DNA of 36,199 nucleotides from contig JAIMAI010000023.1 of the NCBI GenBank assembly GCA_023512015.1, positions 1 through 36,199 on the forward strand, given 5' to 3'. Both the position numbers and the translations under genes were made by a program. The stretch comes from Acidothermus sp. (lineage in GTDB: Bacteria > Actinomycetota > Actinomycetes > Acidothermales > Acidothermaceae). Below, piece by piece: positions 9,313 to 17,508 of the stretch (positions within the stretch are counted from its first letter, which is position 1; every line of letters begins with the position of its first letter). The notes beneath the pieces are model-generated. The model ran no database searches, was not told where the DNA came from, and was given only the letters and a program-made list of their open reading frames with translations.

Positions 9313-10545
9313 CACGATGAGCAGCCCGGCGACGCCGGCCCACGCCACCCCGGCTGCGGCACCTTGCCAGTCTCCGACCAAACCCCACAGGGCGAAACCC
9401 AGCCCTTGCGTCAAGGAAATCGAGGCGCTGGCGAGCCCGTTCGCCCGGCCGCGCAAACCGGCGTCGGTGATGACGTTGTACGCGGCGATGCTCGTGATTA
9501 CGAAGCATTGGGCCATGCCGGACCCCAGCCACAGCAGCCCGACGACCCACAGCGGAGGCCGCAGCGCGGTGGCCGCCAGCAGCAGCGCGCCGATCGCGGG
9601 CATTCGCAGCAGCCACCGCCCCTGCTGCACCGGGGAGAGGAACCGCACGTACAGCCACGCCCCGAGGGCGACCCCGCACGGCGACACGGCGGTGAGCAGC
9701 CCGGCGGCGACCGCACCGTGGCCCTCCTGCTTGGCGTAGGCGACGGCCAGGCCTTCCGGCGCGATGAGGAAGAGCAGGGTCAGCGCGCAGGCGAGGACGA
9801 GATACCTGCGCGCGGGCTCCGCCGCAACCAGCCGGATATCCGGCCCGATATTGCGCACCAGCGCACCGATCCGCAGCGGCTCCCGGGGCCGGACCGGTGG
9901 ACGGGGGCGCACGTGGGTGGCGATGAGGGTGAACGACGCCAGGAACGTGGCGGCGTCCACCGCGAGGGCACCGCGCGGGGTGACCAGCGCAACGATGATC
10001 CCGCCGAGCGCGAAACCGAACACCTGGTCGATCTGCTGAAGAATGCGCCCGGTGGCCACCGCCGGCACGTACAGCGGGTCGCCTTCGAAGATGTCGGGGA
10101 TCGTGGTACTGCGAGCGGTGACGAAAACCGGGGAGAAGAAACTCGCCAGCAATATCAACGCGATCAACGCCCAGATCGGTGCGTGGTCGTCGAACGTCAA
10201 GCCCATGAGAGCGAGCATGAGCACCGCGCGGGCGAAGTCGCAGACCAACAGCACCGTGCGGCGGGAGAAGCGGTCGACCAGTGGGGAGAGAACCACCCCG
10301 CCGAAAACCCAGGGGAGGTAGGTCACCGCATAGGAGGCAGCGGTGAGAAACGCATTGCTGGAGCGGGTGTAGACGAAGTAGGCCACCGCCAACCCGGCGA
10401 TCTGATCGCCGCATTCGCTGGTGACCTGAGCGAGCGCGATGCCGCGGAACTCCCGATTGGCGAAAACCCCCCACCGTGATCGCCGCGTCGGCACACCGTC
10501 GGGCGTGGTCCGACGCGCTTCGTCGACACTCACGGGCATGCTCAC
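9232..10545 (-). CDS. MFS transporter (EntS/MefA-like exporter)
   Basis: 437 residues, GTG start at 10545; an ATG two codons in (10539) has a better-spaced GGGGG ribosome-binding site. It shows about 12 hydrophobic segments and MFS loop sequences such as SPLVDRFSRRTVLL (the loop 2-3 D-R-x-S-R-R motif) and the mid-protein RGALAVDAATFLASF. The N-terminal NREFRGIALAQVTSECGDQIAGLAVAYFVY is typical of the DHA3-type (enterobactin- or macrolide-exporter-like) family. The substrate is unknown. It lies 31 bp downstream of glnE on the same strand, so it may be co-transcribed with it. Its last 27 codons are antisense to the PAP2 gene. Confidence 0.87.
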   Translation of the reverse strand: MSMPVSVDEARRTTPDGVPTRRSRWGVFANREFRGIALAQVTSECGDQIAGLAVAYFVYTRSSNAFLTAASYAVTYLPWVFGGVVLSPLVDRFSRRTVLLVCDFARAVLMLALMGLTFDDHAPIWALIALILLASFFSPVFVTARSTTIPDIFEGDPLYVPAVATGRILQQIDQVFGFALGGIIVALVTPRGALAVDAATFLASFTLIATHVRPRPPVRPREPLRIGALVRNIGPDIRLVAAEPARRYLVLACALTLLFLIAPEGLAVAYAKQEGHGAVAAGLLTAVSPCGVALGAWLYVRFLSPVQQGRWLLRMPAIGALLLAATALRPPLWVVGLLWLGSGMAQCFVITSIAAYNVITDAGLRGRANGLASASISLTQGLGFALWGLVGDWQGAAAGVAWAGVAGLLIVSLLRYFWPDHAVDHAWYQLAAAQRQR

Positions 10546-10576
10546 ATCCCCCGCCGGCCCGACCGGAGAACCCGCG

Positions 10577-13564
10577 TCAGGGGTAGAACACCCGCTCGAC
10601 GACGGCCCGCGCCCTCCTGGTCACCCGTCGGTAAAGGTCTAGGAAATCACCGGGCTGGGAGGCAGCGTACCCGACGAGCCGGGCAACCCCTACCAGATCC
10701 CGCAAAACAGTGGGAATCGTGTCGGTTGGTCGCCCTCGGACCAAGACGAGGGCATTACGCACCTTGGTCACGAGCTGCCACGCATCGGCCAGCGTCGAGG
10801 CGTCCGCCGGATCGATGACCTGGGCCTGCGCGGCGGCGTGCAACGCGCCGAGGGTGGAGGTCGTTCGCAACGTGGGGATCCGGTGGGCGTGCTGGAGTTG
10901 GAGGAACTGCGCCGTCCATTCGATGTCGGCGAGCCCGCCGCGGCCGAGCTTGGTGTGCAGCGCCGGATCGGTTCCGCGCGGGAGCCGTTCCTTCTCCACC
11001 CGCGCCTTGATCCGCCGGATTTCTCGGGCCGCAGCGGCGTCGATCCCACCGGCGGGAAAACGAATCGGGTCGATCGCGGAGATGAACCGCTCCCCCAGCT
11101 CGCGGTCCCCGGCCACGACACGGGCTTTGAGCAGCGCCTGGGCCTCCCAGATTTCCGACCACCGCTCGTAGTAGGTGAGGAAGGATTCCAGGCTCCGGGT
11201 GAGGGGGCCTTGGCGACCTTCGGGACGCAGGTCGGCGTCCACCTCGACCGGCGGTTCGGGAGCAGGCCGGGCCAGCAGTCGGCGCAGCTCGTTGGCGATC
11301 TCGTGTGCGGCGGCGGCCGCGGGCGCGTCGTCGGTTCCCGGGAGGGGCTCGTGCACGAACAGCACGTCCGCGTCGCTGCCGTACCCCTGTTCCCGCCCCC
11401 CCAGGCGGCCCATGCCGATGACGGCGAGCCGCACGAGGCGAGCCTGCTGCGGCATCGCGCGGGAGACGACGTCGAGGACGGCGTCCAGGATCGCCTCGGT
11501 GATATCGGTGAGCGCCTCCCCCACGGCGGTGACGTCGAGCAGCCCGAGGATGTCGGCGCACGCGATGCGGAACAGCTCCCGGCGACGCAGCCCGCGGGCG
11601 ACGTCCACAGCGACGGTCGGGTCGTCGTGGCGACGGACGGCGGCCAGCAGCTCGGCGCGCAGTTCCTCGCCGCGGCGCGGGCGTAACTGATACGGCCCCT
11701 CCCCCGGGCTGTCGGCGAGCATCGCGACGGATTCGGGGGCGCGGGCGAGGAGGTCGACGGCGTAGCGGCTGGTCGCGAGGATGCGGGCGAGGTGTTGGGC
11801 GGCGGCGCCTTCGTCTCGCAGGAACCGCAGATACCACGGGGTGTCGCCGAGGGCGTCGGAGAGTCGGCGGAACGCGAGCAGCCCGGCGTCGGGGTCGGGG
11901 GCGTCCGCGAACCAGCCGAGCAGAACCGGCAGCAGCGTGCGTTGGATTGCCGCGCGGCGGCTGACCCCGGCGGTGAGGGCCTCGATGTGGCGGAGGGCCG
12001 CCTGCGGGTCGGCGTATCCGAGGGCGGCCAGGCGGCGGACGGCGGCCTGCGGGGCCAGCCGCGCGTCGTCCTCCCCGAGCCGCGCGACGGCGCTGAGCAG
12101 CGGCCGGTAGAAGAGTTTCTCGTGGAGTCGGCGCACCAGGTGGGTGCATTTGGCGTATGCGGCCTGCAATTCCCCGACCGGATCGCGGCGAAATCCGAGA
12201 GCACGACCGAGGCGGCGCAATTCGGTGTCGTCGGTGGGCAGGCTGTGGGTGCGCCGTAACCGGAACAATTGCAGCCGGTGTTCCAGGGTGCGCAGGAATC
12301 GGTAGGCCTCGTCGAGGTCGCGGGCGTCGGCCCGCCCCACGTATCCGCCGGCGGCGAGGGCGCGCAACGCGGTGAGGGTGTGGGGACTGCGCAGGCTTTC
12401 GTCGGTTCGCCCGTGCACGAGTTGGAGCAGTTGGACGGCGAATTCGACGTCGCGCAGTCCACCGCGCCCGAGTTTGATTTCTCGCCCGGCAAGCTTTTCC
12501 GGAATGTTCTCCTCGACCCGCCGACGCATCGCTTGGACGTCTTCGACGAAATGCTCGCGGTCGGCCGCCTGCCAGACGAGCGGGGTGACCGCGGCCACGT
12601 ACGCGCGGCCCAATTCCAGGTCACCGGCTACGGGTCGAGCTTTGAGCAGCGCTTGGAATTCCCAGGTTTTCGCCCACCGCTGGTAGTAGGCGAGATGGCT
12701 GGCGAGCGTGCGGACGAGCGGGCCGGATTTCCCTTCCGGCCGGAGCGCGGCGTCCACCTGCCAAATCGGCGCGCAGAGCCGAATAAGGGCGCCCGCCAAG
12801 CGGGTCGCCACTCGTAGCGCCTCGTCGTCACCGGTTTCGCCGACGGGCTCCGCGACGAAGACGACGTCGATATCGCTGACGTAATTCAATTCCCGTCCCC
12901 CGCATTTGCCCATGCCGATGACGGCGAGCTTGCATCGGTCGGCTTGCGGCCCGACTTCGGCGCGGGCGAGGGCGAGGGCGGCCTCCAGGGTAGCGGCGGC
13001 GAGGTCGGCGAGCTCCGCCCCCACCTGGACGACGTCCGCCTCTCCGGCGAGATCGCGGGCGGCGATGTCCAGCAACGCGTCGCGGTAGGCGGAAACCAGC
13101 GCGCTTTCGCGGTCGCCGTCCGGCTTTGCGATGGCGTCGAGCAGCGCGAGGCGGCGGGCAAGCCACGTCGGAGCCCGATCGGACGGAGTGCAAAGCGCCG
13201 TCCAACTCATCGGATGCGCCGCAAGGTGATCGCCGAGCGCGCTGCTCGCGCCCAAGACGAGCGCGAGGCGTCGGCGCGCCGAGGGATCGGTCTGCAGCAC
13301 GGTGGCGAGGGTCGGCAGGGTGTCGCCCGTCTGGAGGAGGCGGTGCAGCGCCCGCAGCGCGAGGTCGGGGTCCGCCGCCTGACCGAGGTCGGTCAGGAGC
13401 TCGGGGGACGGCGCAAGCCCGGCGGCGTCCACCGCGTCCAGCAGCTCGGCGGCGCGAGTCGGTTCGGCGAAGCCGAGACGGGCCAGCAATCCCGTCTGGG
13501 TCGCCAGTCGTTCCAATTCCTCGACCACGGACGCCTGTCTCGGTAGACGACAACCTCGGCTCAT
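10577..13564 (-). CDS. glnE: Bifunctional glutamine synthetase adenylyltransferase/adenylyl-removing enzyme
   Basis: 995 residues, close to the 994 of M. tuberculosis GlnE. There are two homologous nucleotidyltransferase halves. The N-terminal, de-adenylylating half has VIGMGKCGGRELNYVSDID (215-233) with the metal-binding D-x-D, plus RPEGKSGPLVR and LGRGGLRDVEF. The C-terminal, adenylylating half has VIGMGRLGGREQGYGSDAD (715-733), RPEGRQGPLTR and LGRGGLADIEW. Both D-x-D pairs are intact, so both activities are expected. The substrate is GlnA1 Tyr402. ATG 13564 is the outermost start; GTG 13528 is an alternative that would shorten it by 12 residues. TACGGT (13618-13613) is a possible -10. The opposite strand is open for long stretches because of codon bias and encodes nothing. 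Confidence 0.96.
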   Translation of the reverse strand: MSRGCRLPRQASVVEELERLATQTGLLARLGFAEPTRAAELLDAVDAAGLAPSPELLTDLGQAADPDLALRALHRLLQTGDTLPTLATVLQTDPSARRRLALVLGASSALGDHLAAHPMSWTALCTPSDRAPTWLARRLALLDAIAKPDGDRESALVSAYRDALLDIAARDLAGEADVVQVGAELADLAAATLEAALALARAEVGPQADRCKLAVIGMGKCGGRELNYVSDIDVVFVAEPVGETGDDEALRVATRLAGALIRLCAPIWQVDAALRPEGKSGPLVRTLASHLAYYQRWAKTWEFQALLKARPVAGDLELGRAYVAAVTPLVWQAADREHFVEDVQAMRRRVEENIPEKLAGREIKLGRGGLRDVEFAVQLLQLVHGRTDESLRSPHTLTALRALAAGGYVGRADARDLDEAYRFLRTLEHRLQLFRLRRTHSLPTDDTELRRLGRALGFRRDPVGELQAAYAKCTHLVRRLHEKLFYRPLLSAVARLGEDDARLAPQAAVRRLAALGYADPQAALRHIEALTAGVSRRAAIQRTLLPVLLGWFADAPDPDAGLLAFRRLSDALGDTPWYLRFLRDEGAAAQHLARILATSRYAVDLLARAPESVAMLADSPGEGPYQLRPRRGEELRAELLAAVRRHDDPTVAVDVARGLRRRELFRIACADILGLLDVTAVGEALTDITEAILDAVLDVVSRAMPQQARLVRLAVIGMGRLGGREQGYGSDADVLFVHEPLPGTDDAPAAAAAHEIANELRRLLARPAPEPPVEVDADLRPEGRQGPLTRSLESFLTYYERWSEIWEAQALLKARVVAGDRELGERFISAIDPIRFPAGGIDAAAAREIRRIKARVEKERLPRGTDPALHTKLGRGGLADIEWTAQFLQLQHAHRIPTLRTTSTLGALHAAAQAQVIDPADASTLADAWQLVTKVRNALVLVRGRPTDTIPTVLRDLVGVARLVGYAASQPGDFLDLYRRVTRRARAVVERVFYP

Positions 13565-13656
13565 TCTTCATCCCGGTCCGCCCTGCCCGGCAAACCAGGG
13601 CGCAGGCGACGAACCGTAGCGGAGCGGCGGGCTTGAAGCGCCGCGGCCCGCCGTGG

Positions 13657-13672
13657 CAGCATCGCGCACATG
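13657..13672 (+). promoter_or_regulatory. Possible leaderless promoter of the AraC-type gene
   Basis: CAGCAT at 13657-13662, then 7 nt, then ATG at 13670, with no ribosome-binding site. It keeps only the second A and last T of the -10 consensus, so this is a weaker case than the others. Confidence 0.3.
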
Positions 13673-14119
13673 GCTCGCAGATCCGCCGCTCAGCAACGCC
13701 TCCGCGATTTGGCGCTGCTGCGCCGCGTCCGCGACCGGATTGACCGGGAGTATTCCCGGCCTTTGGACGTCGAGGCGCTCGCCCGCGGGGTGAACATGTC
13801 GGCCGGGCACTTGAGCCGCCAGTTCCGCCTTGCCTACGGCGAATCGCCGTACTCCTATCTGATGACGCGGCGGATCGAGCGCGCGATGGCGTTGCTGCGC
13901 CGGGGTGATCTCGACGTGACCGAGGTCTGCTTCGCGGTGGGCTACTCGTCCTTGGGCACCTTCAGTGCGCGGTTCACGGAGCTGGTGGGTGTGCCGCCCA
14001 GCGTGTACCGGCGTCGGGCGGAGGCGACGGCGGCAGGGATACCACCGTGCGTGGCGAAGCAGGTGACCAGACCGATCAGGAATGGAGAAGCCGGACGCGC
14101 CGAGCCGCAGCTACTGTGA
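13670..14119 (+). CDS. AraC-family transcriptional regulator (HTH-only)
   Basis: 149 residues. An AraC/XylS double helix-turn-helix occupies about 18-118: the first HTH around LDVEALARGVNMSAGHLSRQFRLAYGESPYSYL, the second around LDVTEVCFAVGYSSLGTFSARFTELVGVPPSVYR. The second contains the hallmark G-F/Y-x-S-x-x-x-F-x-R-x-F pattern. There is no ligand-binding domain. The next gene, a glyoxalase-fold protein, starts 5 nt after the stop; HTH-only AraC proteins followed by a VOC protein are a recurring actinobacterial pair. It probably regulates that neighbour and itself. Confidence 0.9.
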   Translation: MARRSAAQQRLRDLALLRRVRDRIDREYSRPLDVEALARGVNMSAGHLSRQFRLAYGESPYSYLMTRRIERAMALLRRGDLDVTEVCFAVGYSSLGTFSARFTELVGVPPSVYRRRAEATAAGIPPCVAKQVTRPIRNGEAGRAEPQLL

Positions 14120-14127
14120 CCGCCATG
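14112..14127 (+). promoter_or_regulatory. Leaderless-type promoter of the VOC gene
   Basis: TACTGT at 14112-14117 overlaps the stop of the AraC gene and is followed by 7 nt and the ATG at 14125. No ribosome-binding site is present. TGGAGA at 14083-14088 is a weak -35 candidate. Confidence 0.45.
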
Positions 14128-14535
14128 GACATAACGATTCGCACTACCTTCCTCCCCCACACCGACCCGGACGCCTCGTTGGCTTTCTACCGCGATGCTC
14201 TCGGGTTCGAGGTCCGCAACGACGTCGGGCGCGGCAAGATGCGGTGGATCACAGTCGGTCCCCCGAGCCAGCCCGAGACGTCTATCCTCTTGGCGCCGCC
14301 CGCTACCGACCCCGGTATCACCGAGGAGGAGCGTCGCACGATCTTGGAGATGATGGCCAAGGGCACGTACGGCTGGATCGTCTTGGGCACCAAGGATCTC
14401 GACGGCACCTTCGCGCAGCTCGAGGCGAGCGGCGCCGAGGTCGTCCAGGAGCCGACCCTGCAGCCGTACGGCATCCGCGATTGCGCCTTCCGCGATCCCG
14501 CAGGGAACCTGATCCGCATCCAGGAGCTCGGCTGA
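14125..14535 (+). CDS. VOC (glyoxalase/bleomycin-resistance fold) protein
   Basis: 136 residues with the paired beta-alpha-beta-beta-beta modules of the vicinal oxygen chelate fold. The first is ITIRTTFLPHTDPDASLAFYRDALGFEVRNDVG; the second ends in GIRDCAFRDPAGNLIRIQELG. The typical C-terminal metal-ligand Glu (IQEL) is present; the N-terminal ligand could be His12 (FLPHTD). Members include glyoxalases, extradiol dioxygenases and resistance proteins; the substrate here is not predictable. ATG 14125 is the first codon of the family-like sequence. It pairs with the AraC regulator upstream. Confidence 0.85.
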   Translation: MDITIRTTFLPHTDPDASLAFYRDALGFEVRNDVGRGKMRWITVGPPSQPETSILLAPPATDPGITEEERRTILEMMAKGTYGWIVLGTKDLDGTFAQLEASGAEVVQEPTLQPYGIRDCAFRDPAGNLIRIQELG

Positions 14536-14640
14536 CGTGAGACCCGTCGGATTCGTCACGCTCCGAGCGCCGGGTCAGGTCGCGGGCGACGGCGACGCCG
14601 ACCGCGTCGTGAAGCGCAGCGGCTGTTCGCAGGAGGCCGC

Positions 14641-15138
14641 ATGACGGCGGAGGGTCCGGACCCGGTGGTCGCCGAGCCCCGGTCCCGGGCTCAGCGTCGC
14701 CGCGACACCGAGCACCGGCTGGCCCACGACGTCGACATCTGGGTGGCCAGTGCGTCGGCGGACGGCGAACCGTACCTGGTGCCGCTGTCCTTCGACTGGG
14801 ACGGCGAGAGCCTGCTAGTGGCCACGCCCACGCACAGTCGCACGGGCAGGAACCTCGCCGCCACGAAGACCGCCAGGCTGGGGTTGGGCCACACCCGCGA
14901 CGTGATCATGATCGATGGCGACGTCGAGGTGCTGGAGATCGATGAACTGCCTACGGAGGTCGGGCACCGGTTTGCCGCCCGCGCCGGTTTCGACCCTCGG
15001 TCTCTCGACACGCCCTACCGCTGGTTTCGCATCGTGCCGCGACGCATTCAGGCCTGGCGTGAGGTGAACGAGCTGGCCGGCCGGGATTTGATGCGGGACG
15101 GCAGGTGGTTGGACGGAGATCTCCCGCAAAACGGCTGA
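14641..15138 (+). CDS. Pyridoxamine-5'-phosphate-oxidase-fold flavin-binding protein
   Basis: 165 residues with a strong AGGAGG ribosome-binding site before the ATG. The split-barrel core is recognisable: DIWVASASADGEPYLVPLSFDWDGESLLVATPTHSRTGRNLAATKTARLGLGHTRDVIMIDGDVEVLE, ending in YRWFRIVPRRIQAW. These are the beta strands and the T-x-x-x-x-N-L segment used by PNPOx-like proteins to bind FMN or F420. Actinobacterial members often reduce substrates with F420H2 or bind it. Which cofactor is used here cannot be told from sequence alone. It stands 105 bp after the VOC gene on the same strand. Confidence 0.82.
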   Translation: MTAEGPDPVVAEPRSRAQRRRDTEHRLAHDVDIWVASASADGEPYLVPLSFDWDGESLLVATPTHSRTGRNLAATKTARLGLGHTRDVIMIDGDVEVLEIDELPTEVGHRFAARAGFDPRSLDTPYRWFRIVPRRIQAWREVNELAGRDLMRDGRWLDGDLPQNG

Positions 15139-15399
15139 GCCGTGGTCCCCGTTCACCGGCGGGTCACGACGCAACACCGACCGGCAGGCTGGTGACGCAT
15201 GCGCACGATTTGGGCGACAAGGTTGTCTTCGCAGGGGCCGCGTCGACCGGGAATCCTGCGGCTCAGCATTGTCGTCGCCGCCGTCGTCGCCTCAGCCGAA
15301 GTGGCCGGTAAGGATGTGCACGTACGGTTTGGTCAGCGCAGCGTTTTCGTCACGCCCTCAACGCACTGGCGCTCATCAGCCCGTTTCGGGCGACAATTG
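15139..15399. other. Intergenic stretch without recognised gene
   Basis: No ORF with protein-like composition is seen on either strand. A 10-bp palindrome, GACAATTGTC (15392-15401), lies at the 3' end of the small minus-strand ORF that follows. Confidence 0.5.
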
Positions 15400-15603
15400 T
15401 CAGGATCCGCCTCGGGTCATCGAGCGGCGAAGCAGATAGCCGGCTGCGAAGAGCGCGAAGAGAGCCACAGCGAGCCCGGCTGCCACGACGGCCACTCGCC
15501 CGCCCCCTGTAAGCCGCGGCGTGAGAGCCGCAACCAGGGTGCTGCAGACGACTGCGAGGACGGCGGCTGCCACAGCCAGCGGCGAAGAGGAATGCGAGTT
15601 CAT
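15400..15603 (-). CDS. Small two-helix membrane protein
   Basis: 67 residues from ATG 15603 with a GGTGGAG ribosome-binding site at normal spacing. Two hydrophobic helices are visible: SPLAVAAAVLAVVCSTLVAAL and VAVVAAGLAVALFALFAAGYLL. They are separated by a short basic loop (TPRLTGGGR), and a basic C-terminus (RRSMTRGGS) follows. No family is recognised. TTGACA at 15746-15741 could be part of a distant promoter. It stands alone between the PNPOx-like gene and glnA2. Confidence 0.5.
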   Translation of the reverse strand: MNSHSSSPLAVAAAVLAVVCSTLVAALTPRLTGGGRVAVVAAGLAVALFALFAAGYLLRRSMTRGGS

Positions 15604-16015
15604 GAGAGCTCCACCGACTTTACGCGACAAGGTTCAGGCCAGCCGAAGATCTCCGAGAGCAGCTGCGACCACGCAGACAGCGATTGCGGTGATACGACGA
15701 CACGGCCGTGTCAGGAAGTCTGGCACGGGACAATCCACCATGTCAAGCATCTGGCGACAGACCTTTCTCGACACGACATTTCGCGACGGCAGCCCGGGCC
15801 GAGCGACACCTCCTTGGACCCGTTCCAGGCGATCGCCTCGCGGCTTCCGGGCTCGACGCGGATGCAGCTTGCTCGCCGTACGGTGTCGCTCGCAGGTGGA
15901 GGCGAGCAGGTGGAAGCGCGCAGGCTAAGGCTCGCAGGCTAAGCGTAGACGAGCACTCGCGACGGCCGACCAGACCCGGGGCTCGATGACGAGAGCCTCC
16001 CTCGATGTCGCCTCA
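15604..16015. other. 412-bp stretch with no recognised gene
   Basis: No convincing ORF is seen on either strand, and GC is somewhat lower than in the neighbours. A 10-bp direct repeat GCAGGCTAAG occurs at 15920-15929 and 15934-15943. It may be decayed DNA or the 3' trailer of glnA2; no transposase remnant or tRNA was found. Confidence 0.5.
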
Positions 16016-17377
16016 TCACAGCACCGGGAGATACCGGTCGCGTTCGTATTCCGTCACCTGTCGGCAGTACTCGGCCCACTCTTCCCGCTTGTTGCGCAAG
16101 AAGAAATCGAAGACATGTTCCCCTAGAATGCTTGCCACCAGTTCGGATTTCTCCATCGCCTTGATGGCCTCGTCGAGGGAGGTCGGCAGCGGCTCGATCC
16201 CCATCGCTCGGCGCTCGGATTCCGACAGCGCCCACACGTCGTCCTCAGCGCCCTCCGGCAACTCGTAACCTTGTTCGATCCCCGCCAATCCCGCCCCCAA
16301 CAAGACGGCGAACGCGAGATACGGGTTGCACGCGCTGTCGACCGAGCGAATCTCGATGCGGGTCGAATTGCCTTTCTGCGGCTTGTACATCGGCACCCGT
16401 ACCAACGCCGAGCGATTGTTGTGTCCCCAACACACGTAGCACGGAGCTTCTCCCCCGGCACCGGCCGTGCGGGTCGCCCCACCCCACAAGCGTTTGTAAC
16501 TGTTCACCCACTGATTGGTGATTGCCGTGATCTCCGCTGCGTGGTGGAGAATGCCGGCGATGAAAGCCCGAGCCGTCTTCGAGAGCTGGTATTGGGCCCC
16601 CGCTTCATAGAAGGCATTCCGATCACCTTCGAAGAGCGACAGATGTGTGTGCATCCCGGAGCCGGGGTACTCGGTGAAAGGCTTGGGCATGAACGACGCG
16701 AAGACGCCCTGCTCCAGCGCGACTTGTTTGACGACTTGGCGGGTGGTGAGGACGTTGTCCGCCGTGGTCAGCGCGTCCGCGTAGCGCAGGTCTATTTCTT
16801 GTTGGCCGGGAGCGGCTTCATGATGGCTGAATTCCACGGAAATCCCCATGGCCTCCAGCATGGTGATGACCTGGCGGCGAAAGTCATGCCCCGGCCCGTG
16901 CGCGGTCTGGTCGAAATAACCGGACGCGTCGATGGGAACGGGCCGCTCGCCCGGCTCGGGCTTGCGCTCGAACAGGAAGAACTCGATTTCCGGATGGGTG
17001 TAGAAGGTGAAGCCCATCTCCGCCGCTTTGGCGAGTGCCCGTTTGAGCACGAAGCGCGGATCCGCCCAGCTCGGCGAGCCGTCCGGCATCAGGATGTCGC
17101 AGAACATCCGGGCAGTTCCGGGAGCCTCCGAGCGCCACGGCAGGATCTGGAAGGTCGAGGGGTCGGGGCGGGCGAGCATGTCCGACTCGTACACCCGCGC
17201 GAACCCTTCGATCGCCGAGCCGTCGAAACCGATTCCCTCCGCGAACGCGCCTTCCAACTCCGCCGGCGCGACGGCCACGGATTTCAAAAAACCCAGCACG
17301 TCGGTGAACCAGAGCCGCACGAACCTGATGTCGCGCTCCTCCAAGGTGCGAAGCACGAATTCGGTCTGCTTGTCCAT
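16016..17377 (-). CDS. glnA2: Type I glutamine synthetase paralogue GlnA2
   Basis: 453 residues from ATG 17377; the sequence MDKQTEFVLRTLEERDIRFVRLWFTDVLGF begins like mycobacterial GlnA2, so an in-frame codon at 17407 is rejected as start. Catalytic motifs are intact: GFDGSAIEGF, HPEIEFFLFE, HHEAAPGQQEIDLR, MPKPFTEYPGSGMHTHLS, NRSALVRVP. At the position of the adenylylated tyrosine there is DDVWALSESE, with Trp, so GlnE cannot modify it. In actinobacteria such paralogues are either glutamine synthetases or gamma-glutamylation enzymes; which applies here is not decided by sequence. It is divergent from nadE across 128 bp that contain a GTAAC-n6-GTAAC pair. Confidence 0.94.
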   Translation of the reverse strand: MDKQTEFVLRTLEERDIRFVRLWFTDVLGFLKSVAVAPAELEGAFAEGIGFDGSAIEGFARVYESDMLARPDPSTFQILPWRSEAPGTARMFCDILMPDGSPSWADPRFVLKRALAKAAEMGFTFYTHPEIEFFLFERKPEPGERPVPIDASGYFDQTAHGPGHDFRRQVITMLEAMGISVEFSHHEAAPGQQEIDLRYADALTTADNVLTTRQVVKQVALEQGVFASFMPKPFTEYPGSGMHTHLSLFEGDRNAFYEAGAQYQLSKTARAFIAGILHHAAEITAITNQWVNSYKRLWGGATRTAGAGGEAPCYVCWGHNNRSALVRVPMYKPQKGNSTRIEIRSVDSACNPYLAFAVLLGAGLAGIEQGYELPEGAEDDVWALSESERRAMGIEPLPTSLDEAIKAMEKSELVASILGEHVFDFFLRNKREEWAEYCRQVTEYERDRYLPVL

Positions 17378-17471
17378 GGCGACCATCCTGCCCGAGTCCC
17401 GCGCCATCGTGCGGCACCGACCGCTTTGCGGTCGCGTGCCGCCGCTTCTTCCGCCATCCTCGCGGCCCGAC

Positions 17472-17487
17472 GTTACACGCGGGTTAC
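17472..17487 (-). promoter_or_regulatory. Possible GlnR half-box between glnA2 and nadE
   Basis: Read toward glnA2, GTAAC (17487-17483) and GTAAC (17476-17472) are separated by exactly 6 nt. The first fits the a-site gTnAc, the second matches the b-site GaAAc in 4 of 5. No second pair follows at n6, so this is weaker than the glnA1 box. It overlaps the expected -35 region of nadE. Confidence 0.35.
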
Positions 17488-17493
17488 GCCGCG

Positions 17494-17508
17494 TACCCTC
17501 GTGTCGTG
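17494..17508 (+). promoter_or_regulatory. Leaderless-type promoter of nadE
   Basis: TACCCT at 17494-17499, then 6 nt, then GTG at 17506. TTACAC at 17473-17478 is a possible -35 with a 15-bp spacer. No ribosome-binding site. Confidence 0.45.

Noticed and set aside
9364-10479. 371-codon plus-strand frame opposite the MFS gene
   Set aside because: Its composition (Gln, Arg, Asp, Gly-rich, no hydrophobic core) is that of an antisense shadow, and the opposite strand encodes a clear transporter.
10755-12624. Long alternative minus-strand frames inside glnE
   Set aside because: They are Pro/Arg/Ser-rich shadows in the two other frames of glnE, which itself matches its family along the whole length.
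15700-15960. Possible transposase or integrase remnant
   Set aside because: All six frames were read. No DDE, Tyr-recombinase or HTH motif was found, and no terminal inverted repeats or target duplication.
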